64,000 nt of DNA, taken from Chelonoidis abingdonii (taxonomy: Eukaryota; Chordata; Testudines; Testudinidae). How positions within the stretch are numbered: position 1 is the stretch's first letter; the number at the start of each line of letters is the position of its first letter. Below are positions 56,701 through 64,000 of the stretch, one piece after another. A program made the position numbers and the translations under genes. The notes beneath the pieces are model-generated. The model was not told where the DNA came from, searched no databases, and worked only from the letters and a program-made list of their open reading frames with translations. Location of the stretch: NCBI RefSeq assembly GCF_003597395.2, contig NC_133770.1, forward strand, positions 80,395,225 through 80,459,224, in the 5' to 3' direction.

Positions 56701-58948
56701 GTGGTGGTCAGTCACTGAGGCTGGAAATGACTCTCAGGAGACTGCCCTATGACAACTATACAGAAGTTATCTGAAATTTGCATCCCAAGCAAAGAAAAAA
56801 GCTTGTAGGGAAAAGCTCCACACCAGCTGGAAGAATAGCAACCTCAAAAAGATTATTAGGAGTAAGCTGAGAGTTTATAAGGAATGGAAAAAAGGGTTGA
56901 TCAATAAAGAAAGCTACATCTGGAGGTTAGAAAAATCTAATTGTTAGAATTGTTAAAAATCAACATGAATTAACTCTTGCAAAGGGAATTAAAATAATCT
57001 TTTTAGTTTATATAAAAACAGAATAAGGAAGGGTAGAATTGGGCTACTATGCAGTAAGGAAGGAAATTAAAGATAATCTAGATATGGCTCAAACGAAATG
57101 AATTCATTGTGGGCTTTCAATAAGGATGATAATATGGAACATGTGCATGAAGGCACTATAGCTGATGAAAGAGTGTGTGCAGAAATGGAAATTATTGTAT
57201 CTGAAGTGGAAGAAAAAGAGATCTTAACGTGCTCAGATCAGGGGTCTGGATAATTTAGATTCCAAAATACGAAAGAACTGGCACATGAGATTGCTAGTCC
57301 AGTAGCAAGGATTTTTAAAAAAGTCTGGGCTAATCCCATATGACAGGAGAATAGCTAATGTCAGACCTATATTTAAGAAAGGTAAAAAACGTGATCCAGG
57401 CAGTCAGAGTAGCAGGTGTGTAACTAGTATGTAAGGCTTTAGAACAAATTGTGAAGGAAAGAGCAAGCTCGTGGGAGAAAAAACGCTAAAGGAATGTAAT
57501 ACAACATGGATTTACTAAAAGTAGATCAAATCGGACTAACCTGATCTTCTTTCAGAAAATAAATTATTTTAGGTAAGAGAAATGGAATAGATCTTATATA
57601 CTTGGACTTCAGTAAAGCATTTGATATAGTACCACATGAGAAATTATTAGTTAAATTAGGAAAGATGGGGATCAGTACATGATCTGTAAGATGGATAAGG
57701 AACTGGATAAAAGGGGAGAAGGCCATGGGTTATGCTGAAAGATGAACTATTGGACTGGAGGGAGGTTACTAGTGGACCTCCTCAAGGATTGGTCTTGGAA
57801 ACAATCTTTTTCAATATTTTTGTTAATGACCGTGGCACAAAAAGTGTGTGCGCGCTGATGAAATCTGCTGATGATACTAAGTTTGGAGGCATCGTCAATA
57901 CAGAGGAAGATTGGAACATTACATAGGAAGATCTGGATGACCTTGAAGACGAGTGACAGAAATGGGATGAAATTCAGTAATACAAAGTGAGTCGGGAACT
58001 TAGGGTCTAATAAGGAGAACTTTTGGTTGGAGGGAGTGATAAAAATTTAGCAGTTTGGGTGGTGTGGCTTGTGATATATAGAAGGTCAGATCAGATGATC
58101 TGGTGGGTACTTCTGGCTTTAAACTCCATGTTACCGCACTAAACAAACCTAAAAGCTATTTAATGCAAAGCTTTCACAACATACCCTGAAGAGATGCATT
58201 TTTGTTCTCAAATATTAACAACTTGTATTTTCTAAGAAATATTTTGTAATAAAGAAATCCAAGTACAGAACCTGCTTTTTAAAGCTATTACAATATTCCC
58301 TCCATGGACTCGTTTCTGATATTTTGGACAACAATATCTTTACTAAGTCTTCACAGGTTGTCAATAAGTACCATATGCAGCATCGAAAGAGAAGCTAAGC
58401 TGTTTAAGCTAAGTTAGTTATATAAGCAAGCTCAAGCTCCAATTCAGGAAAGTAATTTTATCCAGCAAAGTACTTAAACACGTGATTAGGTCCTATTGAC
58501 TACAACAGAACCGAAGCACATCCTTAAGTGTTTTCCTGAATTGGCAACCATGCTACTAGGTAGTACAATCTCCTGACTGATAAATAAGACTATGTCTAGT
58601 TCAGTTATTGTAAATGCAAATTTTTAGTCCCATCCAAGTCTGATGAAAATATAATAGTATTCAGTGGAGTACTGCATTTATGACTACATACAAAATAGAC
58701 ATTTTGCTGGAATACATTTTTTAAAGTTTAACTGTATTACTTTGTTATTAGTCTATGTGGCCTTACAAAATTGTAAATTATGCTTGTTTTGACCGTTTTA
58801 AGTTAGATCTTCTGTACTTCATTACCTGATATCAGAGAGCTGTAGCTGATGAGTGAGTTCATCTTTTAAACGGTTTAGTTCTTCCCTAAGTGGTAAGCTC
58901 TTTCTCAGTTTCTTTACTGCACTTTTTTCACTATTATCTAACCAGGAG
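41512..58948 (-). CDS. TCAIM: TCAIM, six C-terminal coding exons (5' part outside window)
   Basis: The coding segments are 58826-58948, 52680-52777, 48119-48210, 45112-45344, 43871-44002 and 41512-41737. They total 904 nt and join in one open frame of about 300 residues. All five internal introns are GT-AG; their lengths are about 6.0, 4.5, 2.8, 1.1 and 2.1 kb. The product matches TCAIM as I remember it, for example [49 protein letters not shown] and [10 protein letters not shown]. Known of the family: TCAIM is a mitochondrial matrix protein named for restraining T-cell activation. It has an N-terminal J-domain-like region followed by a conserved DUF4461 region, and has been described as a DnaJ-type co-chaperone affecting 2-oxoglutarate dehydrogenase levels. 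Only the DUF4461 part is present here. The start codon and targeting peptide must lie beyond 64000. The frame is intact, so this looks like a functional gene. Confidence 0.95.
42717..43005. repeat. MITE-like element in a TCAIM intron
   Basis: Left end taggatgtgtcaacattat and right end gtgtaaggcaggcctta are roughly inverse. The interior repeats gctatattgac-like and agctatg motifs. It lies in the intron between the last two coding exons. Confidence 0.45.
43630..43693 (+). repeat. Short conserved interspersed-repeat scrap
   Basis: The phrase ggtgaggtaatatattttat then tggaccaactactggttaga and gagacaagctttcaaag is a widespread sauropsid repeat fragment, which I recognise but cannot place in a family with confidence. 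Position: intronic, 180 bp downstream of a TCAIM exon. Confidence 0.55.
43871..44002 (-). CDS. TCAIM: TCAIM exon ([17 protein letters not shown]...)
   Basis: This 132-nt exon encodes [20 protein letters not shown] and then [20 protein letters not shown], and ends in RKE plus two bases. The acceptor is ttcattacag and the donor GAAGA|gtaagt. It contains many stop-free but short codon runs and no ATG-initiated open frame of its own, so it is easily missed by simple ORF calling. Confidence 0.95.
44003..45111. other. TCAIM intron, no repeat recognised
   Basis: A 1.1-kb intron of AT-rich sequence with no recognised element. Confidence 0.5.
45112..45344 (-). CDS. TCAIM: TCAIM exon ([14 protein letters not shown]...)
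   Basis: This 233-nt exon is the longest internal one here. It starts [20 protein letters not shown], passes through [20 protein letters not shown] and ends [14 protein letters not shown] plus two bases. The acceptor is gtgtgcag and the donor AAAG|gtaagtg. It carries the most conserved block of the DUF4461 region, and high leucine content suggests a helical fold. An apparent upstream methionine in the same frame lies in the intron and is not a start. Confidence 0.95.
45345..46135. other. TCAIM intron with GT-rich microsatellite
   Basis: Includes a short ggtgtgtgggtgtgtgtgt tract near 45690-45710 and G-rich ggggggtcaggggggagagg near 45560. No coding sequence. Confidence 0.5.
46136..46301. repeat. 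MITE-like element in a TCAIM intron
   Basis: Left end atcttgttgacata and right end tgtagacaagacct are inverse with few differences. The interior has atcaatttagttaaatcagt and aattggtttaatc. Intronic, non-coding. Confidence 0.55.
46302..48118. other. TCAIM intron, unassigned
   Basis: AT-rich; no gene or defined repeat recognised. A 78-codon minus-strand frame at 47585-47821 shows no family features and lacks splice conservation with TCAIM. Confidence 0.4.
48119..48210 (-). CDS. TCAIM: TCAIM exon ([18 protein letters not shown]...)
   Basis: This 92-nt exon encodes [19 protein letters not shown] and then [11 protein letters not shown]. The acceptor is attattag and the donor ATCAAA|gtaag. It contains the conserved histidine-rich segment [13 protein letters not shown], which I recall from mammalian TCAIM. 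It ends exactly on a codon boundary. Confidence 0.93.
48211..49400. other. TCAIM intron, unassigned, possibly repeat-derived
   Basis: The segment 48780-49400, with agtttatttaacaaagcata and nearby text, has the flavour of an old retroviral or DNA-element fragment but could not be assigned. Confidence 0.3.
49403..49522. mobile_element. 120-bp TA-flanked MITE
   Basis: The ends GGTGACCAGA and TCTGGTCACC are exact inverse copies, with TA at 49401-49402 and 49523-49524. The interior has aatcgggacagggggtggga and aaaatcgggactgtccctat, a Tc1/mariner-type MITE family I recognise as very common in turtles. Not coding. Confidence 0.8.
49864..49927. repeat. Inverted repeat with short loop
   Basis: Left arm ggcaaaacttgtgtcactca and right arm tgagtgacaaaagttttgct are inverse with two differences, separated by a 22-bp loop with tgtgtgtttttttcaca. 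Probably the inner part of a dispersed DNA element. Confidence 0.6.
49928..51232. other. TCAIM intron, unassigned
   Basis: No exon of TCAIM or other gene seen here. A minus-strand frame at 50937-51197 (86 codons) has no recognised domain. Confidence 0.35.
51241..51922. mobile_element. hAT-type element with perfect 8-bp TSD
   Basis: The ends CAGAGGTGGGCAAACT and AGTTTGCCCACACCTG are inverse. The identical octamer ttctaaag flanks it at 51233-51240 and 51923-51930. Same family as 30801-31423. The interior is C-rich with repeated tgcactccaaacccc-like and ccagcccagagccc-like units. Open frames are composition artefacts. It sits in a TCAIM intron. Confidence 0.9.
52083..52104. repeat. (AC)n microsatellite
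   Basis: About eleven AC units follow aataaataataataaatac in a TCAIM intron. Likely length-polymorphic. Confidence 0.9.
52105..52679. other. TCAIM intron, unassigned
   Basis: AT-rich, no repeat or exon recognised between the microsatellite and the next exon. Confidence 0.45.
52680..52777 (-). CDS. TCAIM: TCAIM exon ([11 protein letters not shown]...)
   Basis: This 98-nt exon completes the split arginine codon and encodes [19 protein letters not shown] and then [13 protein letters not shown]. The [11 protein letters not shown] block is a signature of the family. The acceptor is ttctttag and the donor AAAG|gtatat. An open frame seems to continue past both ends, but the extra residues read through the splice sites and are not coding. 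Confidence 0.95.
52778..53712. other. TCAIM intron, unassigned
   Basis: AT-rich then GC-richer from 53400 on. The 110-codon frame at 53328-53660 has low-complexity composition and no family features. Confidence 0.4.
53721..54306. mobile_element. GC-rich hAT-type element with perfect 8-bp TSD
   Basis: It starts CAGGGCCAGTGCAAGG and ends with the inverse ttgcaccggccctg. The identical octamer ggtgctcg flanks it at 53713-53720 and 54307-54314. The right end carries gccctaggcggccgcctag, matching the left end of the family member at 5752-6252. The two share the CAGGGCCGGTGCAA terminus. Non-coding; sits in the largest TCAIM intron in this window. Confidence 0.92.
54564..55142 (-). mobile_element. 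CR1 3' fragment
   Basis: The plus strand reads agcggccatactgggtcaga, ccaaaggtccatctagccca and gccaatgccaggtgccccag, and later gaatttcatttggtggcctc-like text and atctctcctcatatggcagc. This is the reverse complement of a widespread turtle CR1 3' end. It is 5'-truncated and decayed; no useful frame remains. Confidence 0.82.
55143..55440. other. TCAIM intron, unassigned
   Basis: AT-rich, no repeat recognised. It separates a CR1 copy from a MITE. Confidence 0.4.
55441..55786. mobile_element. MITE with gggccagatc ends
   Basis: The left end gggccagatcttcagc and the inverse of the right end gggctagatcctcagc match at 13 of 16 positions. The interior is non-coding. The same family appears as a fragment near 13765. 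A target duplication could not be fixed. Confidence 0.7.
56040..58135 (+). mobile_element. CR1 LINE with endonuclease end and reverse transcriptase remnants
   Basis: The EN C-terminus reads GSSDHELI near 56130. The RT remnants are [15 protein letters not shown] (about 57603-57647), [18 protein letters not shown] (about 57777-57830) and SADDTKFGG (57864-57890), so the A, B and C (ADD) motifs are all visible. The copy ends near ggtcagatcagatgatctgg then tggctttaaactccatgtta. Stops and frameshifts break the frame in several places. An LTR-like segment interrupts it at about 56300-56755. It is on the strand opposite to TCAIM, in its intron. Confidence 0.85.
56300..56755 (+). repeat. LTR-like insertion within CR1 (boundaries approximate)
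   Basis: The CR1 reading is lost over this stretch and resumes at about 56760. The inserted sequence has gagactatataagcagacag (a TATA-type promoter context), tgctgttaatactccgctg and ends near ccctatgaca, the style of an LTR end. No TSD was verified, so the identity is a proposal. Confidence 0.45.
58439..58544. repeat. Hairpin-type MITE, about 106 bp
   Basis: Left arm ccaattcaggaaag and right arm ttttcctgaattgg are inverse. The inner parts aagtacttaaacacgtg and cacatccttaagtg also pair. It resembles the hairpin at 5134-5213 in layout (cacttaag core). Intronic. Confidence 0.65.
58826..58948 (-). CDS. TCAIM: TCAIM exon (SWLDN...LSDIR)
   Basis: This 123-nt exon reads [14 protein letters not shown] at its start and [10 protein letters not shown] at its end. 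A pyrimidine-rich acceptor ending in CAG precedes it and the donor is CAG|gtaatg. It begins with the third base of a codon and ends two bases into an arginine codon. This part of TCAIM is charged and probably helical ([11 protein letters not shown]). It is the most upstream TCAIM exon in the window. The exon that precedes it in the protein was not found between 58949 and 64000. Confidence 0.93.
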
Positions 58949-59240
58949 CTGTAAAAAATAAAATATATGGCTAATCAAGACCATTTTTCTCAAGCACATT
59001 GTACTGCTATTTAAAAATATTAATGTCTACTTTAAGAAATACGTCAAGTTATCAAATCAGGTAACATTTAAAAAGAATGTTTTCTTGAAAAGAGTAAATC
59101 TATTTTTAGTGTAACATTTCTATTATAGTATAAAACAGATAAGTCACTGAATCATGGTCCCACAGCTCTAGCTCATGAACTTTTTAAAAACAGCATCTTA
59201 AGAGATTTAATGGATAAAACATTTTGAAATGATCTAGTTT
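58949..59240. other. TCAIM intron flank upstream of the first exon in this window
   Basis: AT-rich intron sequence. No exon that would precede SWLDN was recognised here. Confidence 0.5.
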
Positions 59241-62200
59241 ATCATCATCATAAATCATCATCATCTTCCCATTATGCCTTTGGGATTTAGGGCAGCGATG
59301 AAGCTCCTCCATCCCTGACTGCTTCTGGCAAGTCTTTCAATGGTTCCCTAGCGGTGCCCCAGTCTTCACCATGTTGTTTTTGGGTGGCCTCGTTTTCGCT
59401 TGCCTTCAGGTGTCCACTTTAATGCTATTCTGGTGATGGAATCAATTTCCATCCGAAGCACATGGCCAATCCACCTCCAGCGCCTCCTGGTAATGATGGT
59501 GCTCATATCTGCTTGGCTGCACTGTGTGACTAGGTCTTGGTTTGAGATTGTAGGGAGGTGACGCATGGGAGAATCATGAAGGATCAAATGCCCTCCTGGC
59601 AGCCGATCCGGGCAGGGAGAGGAAGGGGTGGGGCCAGAGCCTCTTTTAGCCACATTGCCTGGGATGCTACCAAGTGCAGTGCAGTGTCTCAGCTGATGGG
59701 GAGAGCACCTGGCTGTGGCAGCAGCAGTCTGCCCCCCACCCAGGCTCAGCTTCTGGCATGATCAGAGTCGGCTGTTACCCCTAGAAGCTGAACCTGGGCA
59801 TGGAGTGGGCTGCTGCTGGTCCCTGCTCTGGCTTAGTTTCTGGGGACAGGAGCAGACTGAGTATGCTGGGTGTGGAGGGGGCTCTGACTTGCTCAACTGC
59901 TATCCTGGAAGCTAAGCCTGGGCAGGAGGTAGCCTGCTGCTGCCACAGCCAGGCACTCTCCCAGGAAGCAGCTGCACTGCACCAGGCAGCAGCCAAGAGT
60001 GGCTCTTTCCTGCTCCCTGCCCAGCTCTGGCTGCCAGAAAGAGTTGGCACAGCGGGTGGACAGAAATCCCCCCAACAGGTAATGTTGAGTGGGAAGGGGG
60101 TGGGGAGAGCACGGGGGCCTTGGGCTGGGGTGGAGACACGTGGGGAGATCCAATGTCTCCCCTTTAGCTGGTGTCACCCTCCCCCAATACTGGGAGGGCA
60201 CCAGTCATCATGAGGATTTTTCTGAGGCAGGTTGTATGGAATAAAGAGAGTTTGGGACATGTCATACTCTGTCATTCCCCAGCATTCTGCACTATAAAGT
60301 AGTATTGAAAATACACAGCTCAGATAAATCTTGAGTTTGGTTTTGGTGTTGTGTTTTGAAGACTTCCAGAGACTGTATTTGAGCTCCTAAAGGTGTTCCT
60401 GGCTTTACTGATTCTGTTCCGAACCTCCTGGCTTGTTCCACTGTTCTGGCTGATGGTACTGCCCAAGCATGTGAATATTTCTACATCGGTGAGAGCACGA
60501 TCCTCTATCTGTACTGCTCATGGTGAGCCAATATTAAAGGTCACAATATCTGTCTTACTGCGGTTGATTTTCAGTCCAATCTGCTGGCTGAATGTGTTGA
60601 GTCCATTTTTTTCTTCTATATGGTGTTGGGTATGTGATAGGACAGCGAGATCATCTGCGAAGTCCAGGCCTTCAAGGGACGAGAAGAGTGTTCATTTAAT
60701 ACCTCGACATGTCTTTTATTGTACGCTGCATTACCCCATCGATGGCAATACTGAAGAGGATTGCAGACATGACACATCCCTGATGTACTCCTATTCTGAC
60801 TTCAAAAACTGAGCTCACTGTGATCAACACTACATGTAAAGTTGGAAAAGAAGCTTTTGATGATGTTGATTACACAGAGAGTGATTCCATATGGCCACAG
60901 AATACGCCATAAGCTGGTCCTTTGAATGCTATCAAAAGCCTTCTCAAAGTCTATGAAGTTTATGTAGAGTTGCTGCAGCCATTCTAAGCATTGTTCTATT
61001 ATGTTTCATAGACTAAAAATCTGGTCTGTACATCCAGGCCCTTTTGAAAAACCGGTTTGTTCTTTTCTAAGAATGCTATCAACTGCCTCTGATATATGCT
61101 GGATTATGATCTTACACAATACCTTTGTCTGGCATAGATAAAAGTGTGATACCATGCCAGTTATTACAATCATTGGGTTCCTTTCTTTAGTATCTTCACT
61201 ATAACCCCATTGGTCTACTCATCTGGCAATTCTTCCCTTTCCCAGACAGACGTAAATAGAGGGGCCAGGATAGATGCTGCTAACTCAGGATTTACCTTGA
61301 ACAATTCCGCATTCAAGTTATCCTCGCCAGGAGCTTTTTCATTTCTTAACCATTGGATGGCTTGAATGATCTCTTTCTTAGTTGAAGTGTCTGTGTTGAT
61401 ATCAAGATCTTCTGCCTCCTGAATGTTTGCTTCCTCTATAGGTGGCTCCCTGTTCAGCAATTCTTTGAAATGCTTTGTCCACCTCATTTCTTGTTCTTTT
61501 TCTGTTGTCTGTAAGTGGTCTTGTTTGTCCCTGATGAGTATGTTTGTTGGTGTTTCCTGTTTGCCACTGATAAGCCATGTCATTTGGTAGACGGTTCCTT
61601 GTTCACCATGAGCAGTTGCATCCTCTGCTCGTGTTGCCAGGTTATCAATATAATGTCATTTGTCTGCTCTCAAAAGGCGTTTGACCTCCTGGTGTGCCTT
61701 GCACTACTTCTCATAGTATTTGTCTTTTAGCTTCTGGGATTTTGTGTCTAAAACTTTTTTCTTCAGGGCTCTATGGTATTCCATGTGTTGAGTGTAATCT
61801 ACTCCTTTCGCCTCTTCTGCTTGTAACCTAGACAGGCTTCAGTGCTCTGTTTATAGATTGTTGTTGTTTTATCCCACTTCTTGTTGATCTCCTCATTTGC
61901 ATTCCCCTCCTCTTCATCAAGGTCTGAAACCTGTTCTTCAACTGCAGAATGAAGGCTTTCTGTATTTCAGGGGATTTTAGCTTGTCAACATCATAATGTT
62001 GATGTCCCTTGTTTGATGGACCCACACTTCTCAGTTTTAGTTTGATGGAGGCTGTCACAAGGTGGTGGTCGCTGCCAATATCTGCTCCCCTTCTCACCTT
62101 CACATCTGTCAGTGAGCGTGTTGTCATTTGCCATTGATCATCCTATGGTTGATCTGGTCTTATTTCTGCCATTTGGAGAACCGCATGTCAGCCTGTGAAT

Positions 62201-63100
62201 TTTAGAATGTTGAAATAGGGTTCTGCTGATAACTACATCATTCATATTGCAGAAAACAACATCAGACTCTCCATTTTCATTCATGGTGCCACACTCATAT
62301 CTTCTCATTGCTCTGTCATTGTTTGTGTTGTCCTTACTGACCTTGGCATTCAGGTCTCCCATGATGATAGATAGGTTGTGGTGTGGTACTCTATGCCTGT
62401 AGTGCAAGGTAGAATTTCTCCTTTGCTTCTTCATCACTGTCATTTGTTGGAGCATAGCACTGAATCAGGGTGATATTGTGTTTCCCTTTCCATCTGGCTC
62501 TCATAAGTCTGCTGCTGATTGATTTCCACTCAAGCAGGGACCGCTCCACTACCTGTCCAAAAAGATGGCAACAACCTCAGGAAGTCATCCATCATCCTGG
62601 CCAGAATACAGCAAAGTTTCTCCCAAGGCTGTTGTTAATCTTCCTGATCCCATCCATCTGTTCTCACTGACACCCAGGATGCATAAGTTGTAGTGTCTCT
62701 TCTCTGCTGTAACTTGAGCTGGCTTCCCTGTTTCGTACATTGCCCCTGTGTTCCAAAAAACAAGTTTTGTTTTTGTCTTGGTGTTGAGTACTTCAGTCTT
62801 CATGCCAGTGGCTTCCTTTTGGCTTTCATCACTGGCAGCCATAAGGTCTGACTCCTGAAGGCCATTACACATAGTAATGGTTGATTTCTCTGCCGCAGTT
62901 TCTGTAACATATTTTGTTGTTTACAGGACAGGGTTGTTAGCCCTGTGCCTAACCCCCAAACCTGGAGGGCCAGAGTGTCTGGCCCCTTCCCTACAGACCA
63001 GTCCAGCATGGTCGAACCTGCTGGAGCAAAAAGTCCTCGCTGACCCACACTCTGGGGATTGCTAGAGCATGAAAGCTGTCTCACCACGACAGGGCACAGA
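59241..63100 (-). mobile_element. RTE-like LINE, nearly full length, decayed and interrupted
   Basis: In the order of the minus-strand product: a 5' region with GKGPDTLALQVWGLG (about 62940-62990), the AP-endonuclease start KLVFWNTGAMYETGKPAQ, MGDLNAKVS (about 62340-62365), GADIGSDHHLVTASIKLKL (about 62035-62092), the linker WTKHFKELLNREPP, NEKAPGEDNLNAELF, the RT motif INFIDFEKAFDS (about 60926-60965), FADDLAVLSH (about 60636-60665) and the C-terminus RRRWRWIGHVLRMEIDS then EGKRKRGHPKTTW (59365-59500). The 3' end is an (ATC)n tail on the plus strand at 59241-59265, like the GATGAT-type tails of RTE elements. Many stops and frameshifts break it. The GC-rich block at about 59585-60206 is inserted. 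It lies in a TCAIM intron in the same orientation. The clade name (RTE-like) is a proposal; the APE-endonuclease plus RT architecture is secure. Confidence 0.85.
59585..60206. mobile_element. GC-rich insertion within the RTE-like LINE
   Basis: The LINE reading stops near atcatgaaggat (59573-59584) and resumes after atcatgaggat (60207-60217), near-identical flanks suggesting a target duplication. The inner ends share gccctcc (left) and ggagggc (right). The interior is rich in gctg and cagc. Open frames of up to 137 codons are composition artefacts. Probably a hAT-like non-autonomous element. Confidence 0.6.
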
Positions 63101-63592
63101 CAGCAGAGGGCAGTTGGCTGATAAAAATATTAAGTTTGGCCACTCTTGTAGCAATGAAATGTGTCCAATCTCTTTCCCAAGTCTTTGTACCAACTATGGC
63201 ATGACAAAACAGTGGTCTGACACAGAAGCTCCATCTGTGTATGTTGATATCAGGGATCATTGCTCTCAATACATCCAGAGAATGCATCAATTTACTGTGA
63301 GTTACTTTAAAACTACAGTTATCCTTCACTGGCAAAGTCAGCTACAAGTTGAAAGTCTTGTGAGCCCTAACAGTACAGAATGAGTTTAAGCACTATGGGA
63401 GTATTATCATGCCTCAATTAACCACAAAAATCAGTTTCAAGAGCCACATGATGAGGACATGCTCATTGCACTACAGCAATATTGATACTGTACATTTAGT
63501 TAATTGCTCTGAAAGGATGGAAGTAGAGTGATGGGAACTATCCCATCAGACCTACACCACCATAGAAAATGCAACTCGGTCTTGATGTGAAG
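63101..63592. other. Unassigned, possibly upstream flank of the LINE
   Basis: Two overlapping frames on opposite strands (63069-63383 and 63081-63335) show no domain I recognise. The next upstream TCAIM exon was searched for by expected residues and not found. Confidence 0.4.
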
Positions 63593-64000
63593 CAGGACTA
63601 GCCTTAGGGAAAATAGCACCCTGGGTGAACTTGTATTTTGGTGCCCCTGGCCCCTGCTGCCTCCCTGGGCTCCCCACCCACCCCCTCATTGCCCCAGCCC
63701 CCGTGCCTCCCTGGACTCTCCACAATGGGTCAGCAGCCCAAGAGAAGGTACAGCAACAGAAAGGCACCAGAGAGCTGTGGTGGCAGGGGAGCATGGTGAC
63801 CAGAGAGCCCCAGAAAGCAGGGAGGGAACTTGAGGAGTACAGATAGTTTGTTTCTGTGGGAAGGCAGGGGTGGAGTAGTGACATGGGGGCTTCAAAAGGA
63901 CAGATCTTTCCCCACACCCCAATACTGAGCATTCCCAATATTCAAATGCCCCTTCCAACTCCCAGAGAAGGGAGGCTATGCGGGAGCAGGGAAGGTTAAA
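63593..64000. mobile_element. hAT-like element, cut by the window end
   Basis: The start CAGGACTAGCCTTAGGG resembles the left end of the hAT element at 10839 (CAGGGCTGGCTTTAGGC). The interior is GC-rich with gtgcccctggcccctgctgc. The right end is outside the window. Open frames such as 63552-63938 are low-complexity. Confidence 0.55.

Noticed and set aside
59715..60213. Frames up to 137 codons
   Set aside because: They lie inside the GC-rich insertion within the LINE and have no recognisable domain.
63069..63383. 104-codon plus-strand frame considered as an upstream TCAIM exon or a separate gene
   Set aside because: TCAIM is on the other strand and the residues do not match; no domain recognised.

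Overview
The window is a stretch of vertebrate nuclear genome. It has one recognisable protein-coding gene, split by introns, in a background crowded with interspersed repeats. The mix of repeats (CR1 LINEs in both orientations, MIR-like SINEs, an RTE-like LINE, an L1-like fragment, LTR elements and many short hAT, Tc/mariner-like and hairpin DNA elements) together with the amino-acid sequence of the gene suggests a reptile, most probably a turtle. The species assignment is inference from repeat types I recognise; no database was searched.

The gene is TCAIM (T-cell activation inhibitor, mitochondrial), on the minus strand from 58948 down to the stop codon at 41512. Six coding exons are present. 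They join in one open frame of 300 codons plus a stop, and every internal junction has a GT donor and an AG acceptor. They encode the C-terminal part of the protein. The N-terminal exons, including the mitochondrial targeting region, must lie beyond position 64000. A 3' UTR probably runs to about 40270.

Regions: 1-9413 is intergenic, with hAT elements, a MIR and CR1 scraps. 9414-13625 is an LTR retrotransposon on the minus strand, broken by a 1.6-kb hAT element that itself carries a small TA-flanked element; target-site duplications are visible at all three levels. 13626-27926 is mostly unassigned sequence with MIRs, an LTR and an L1-like fragment. 27927-32375 is dense with solo LTRs and DNA elements. 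32376-40269 holds a CR1 copy interrupted by a small hAT element, a MITE and a pyrimidine-rich tract. 40270-58948 is TCAIM, whose introns hold hAT elements, CR1 copies and MITEs. 59241-63100 is a decayed, nearly full-length RTE-like LINE on the minus strand, interrupted by a GC-rich insertion. The last 0.4 kb enters another hAT-like element.

I found no operon-like organisation, CRISPR array, tRNA or rRNA gene, and no convincing new gene system. The most informative features beyond TCAIM are the insertion histories, which can be read from exact target-site duplications. The long open frames in GC-rich tracts fall inside repeats and look spurious.
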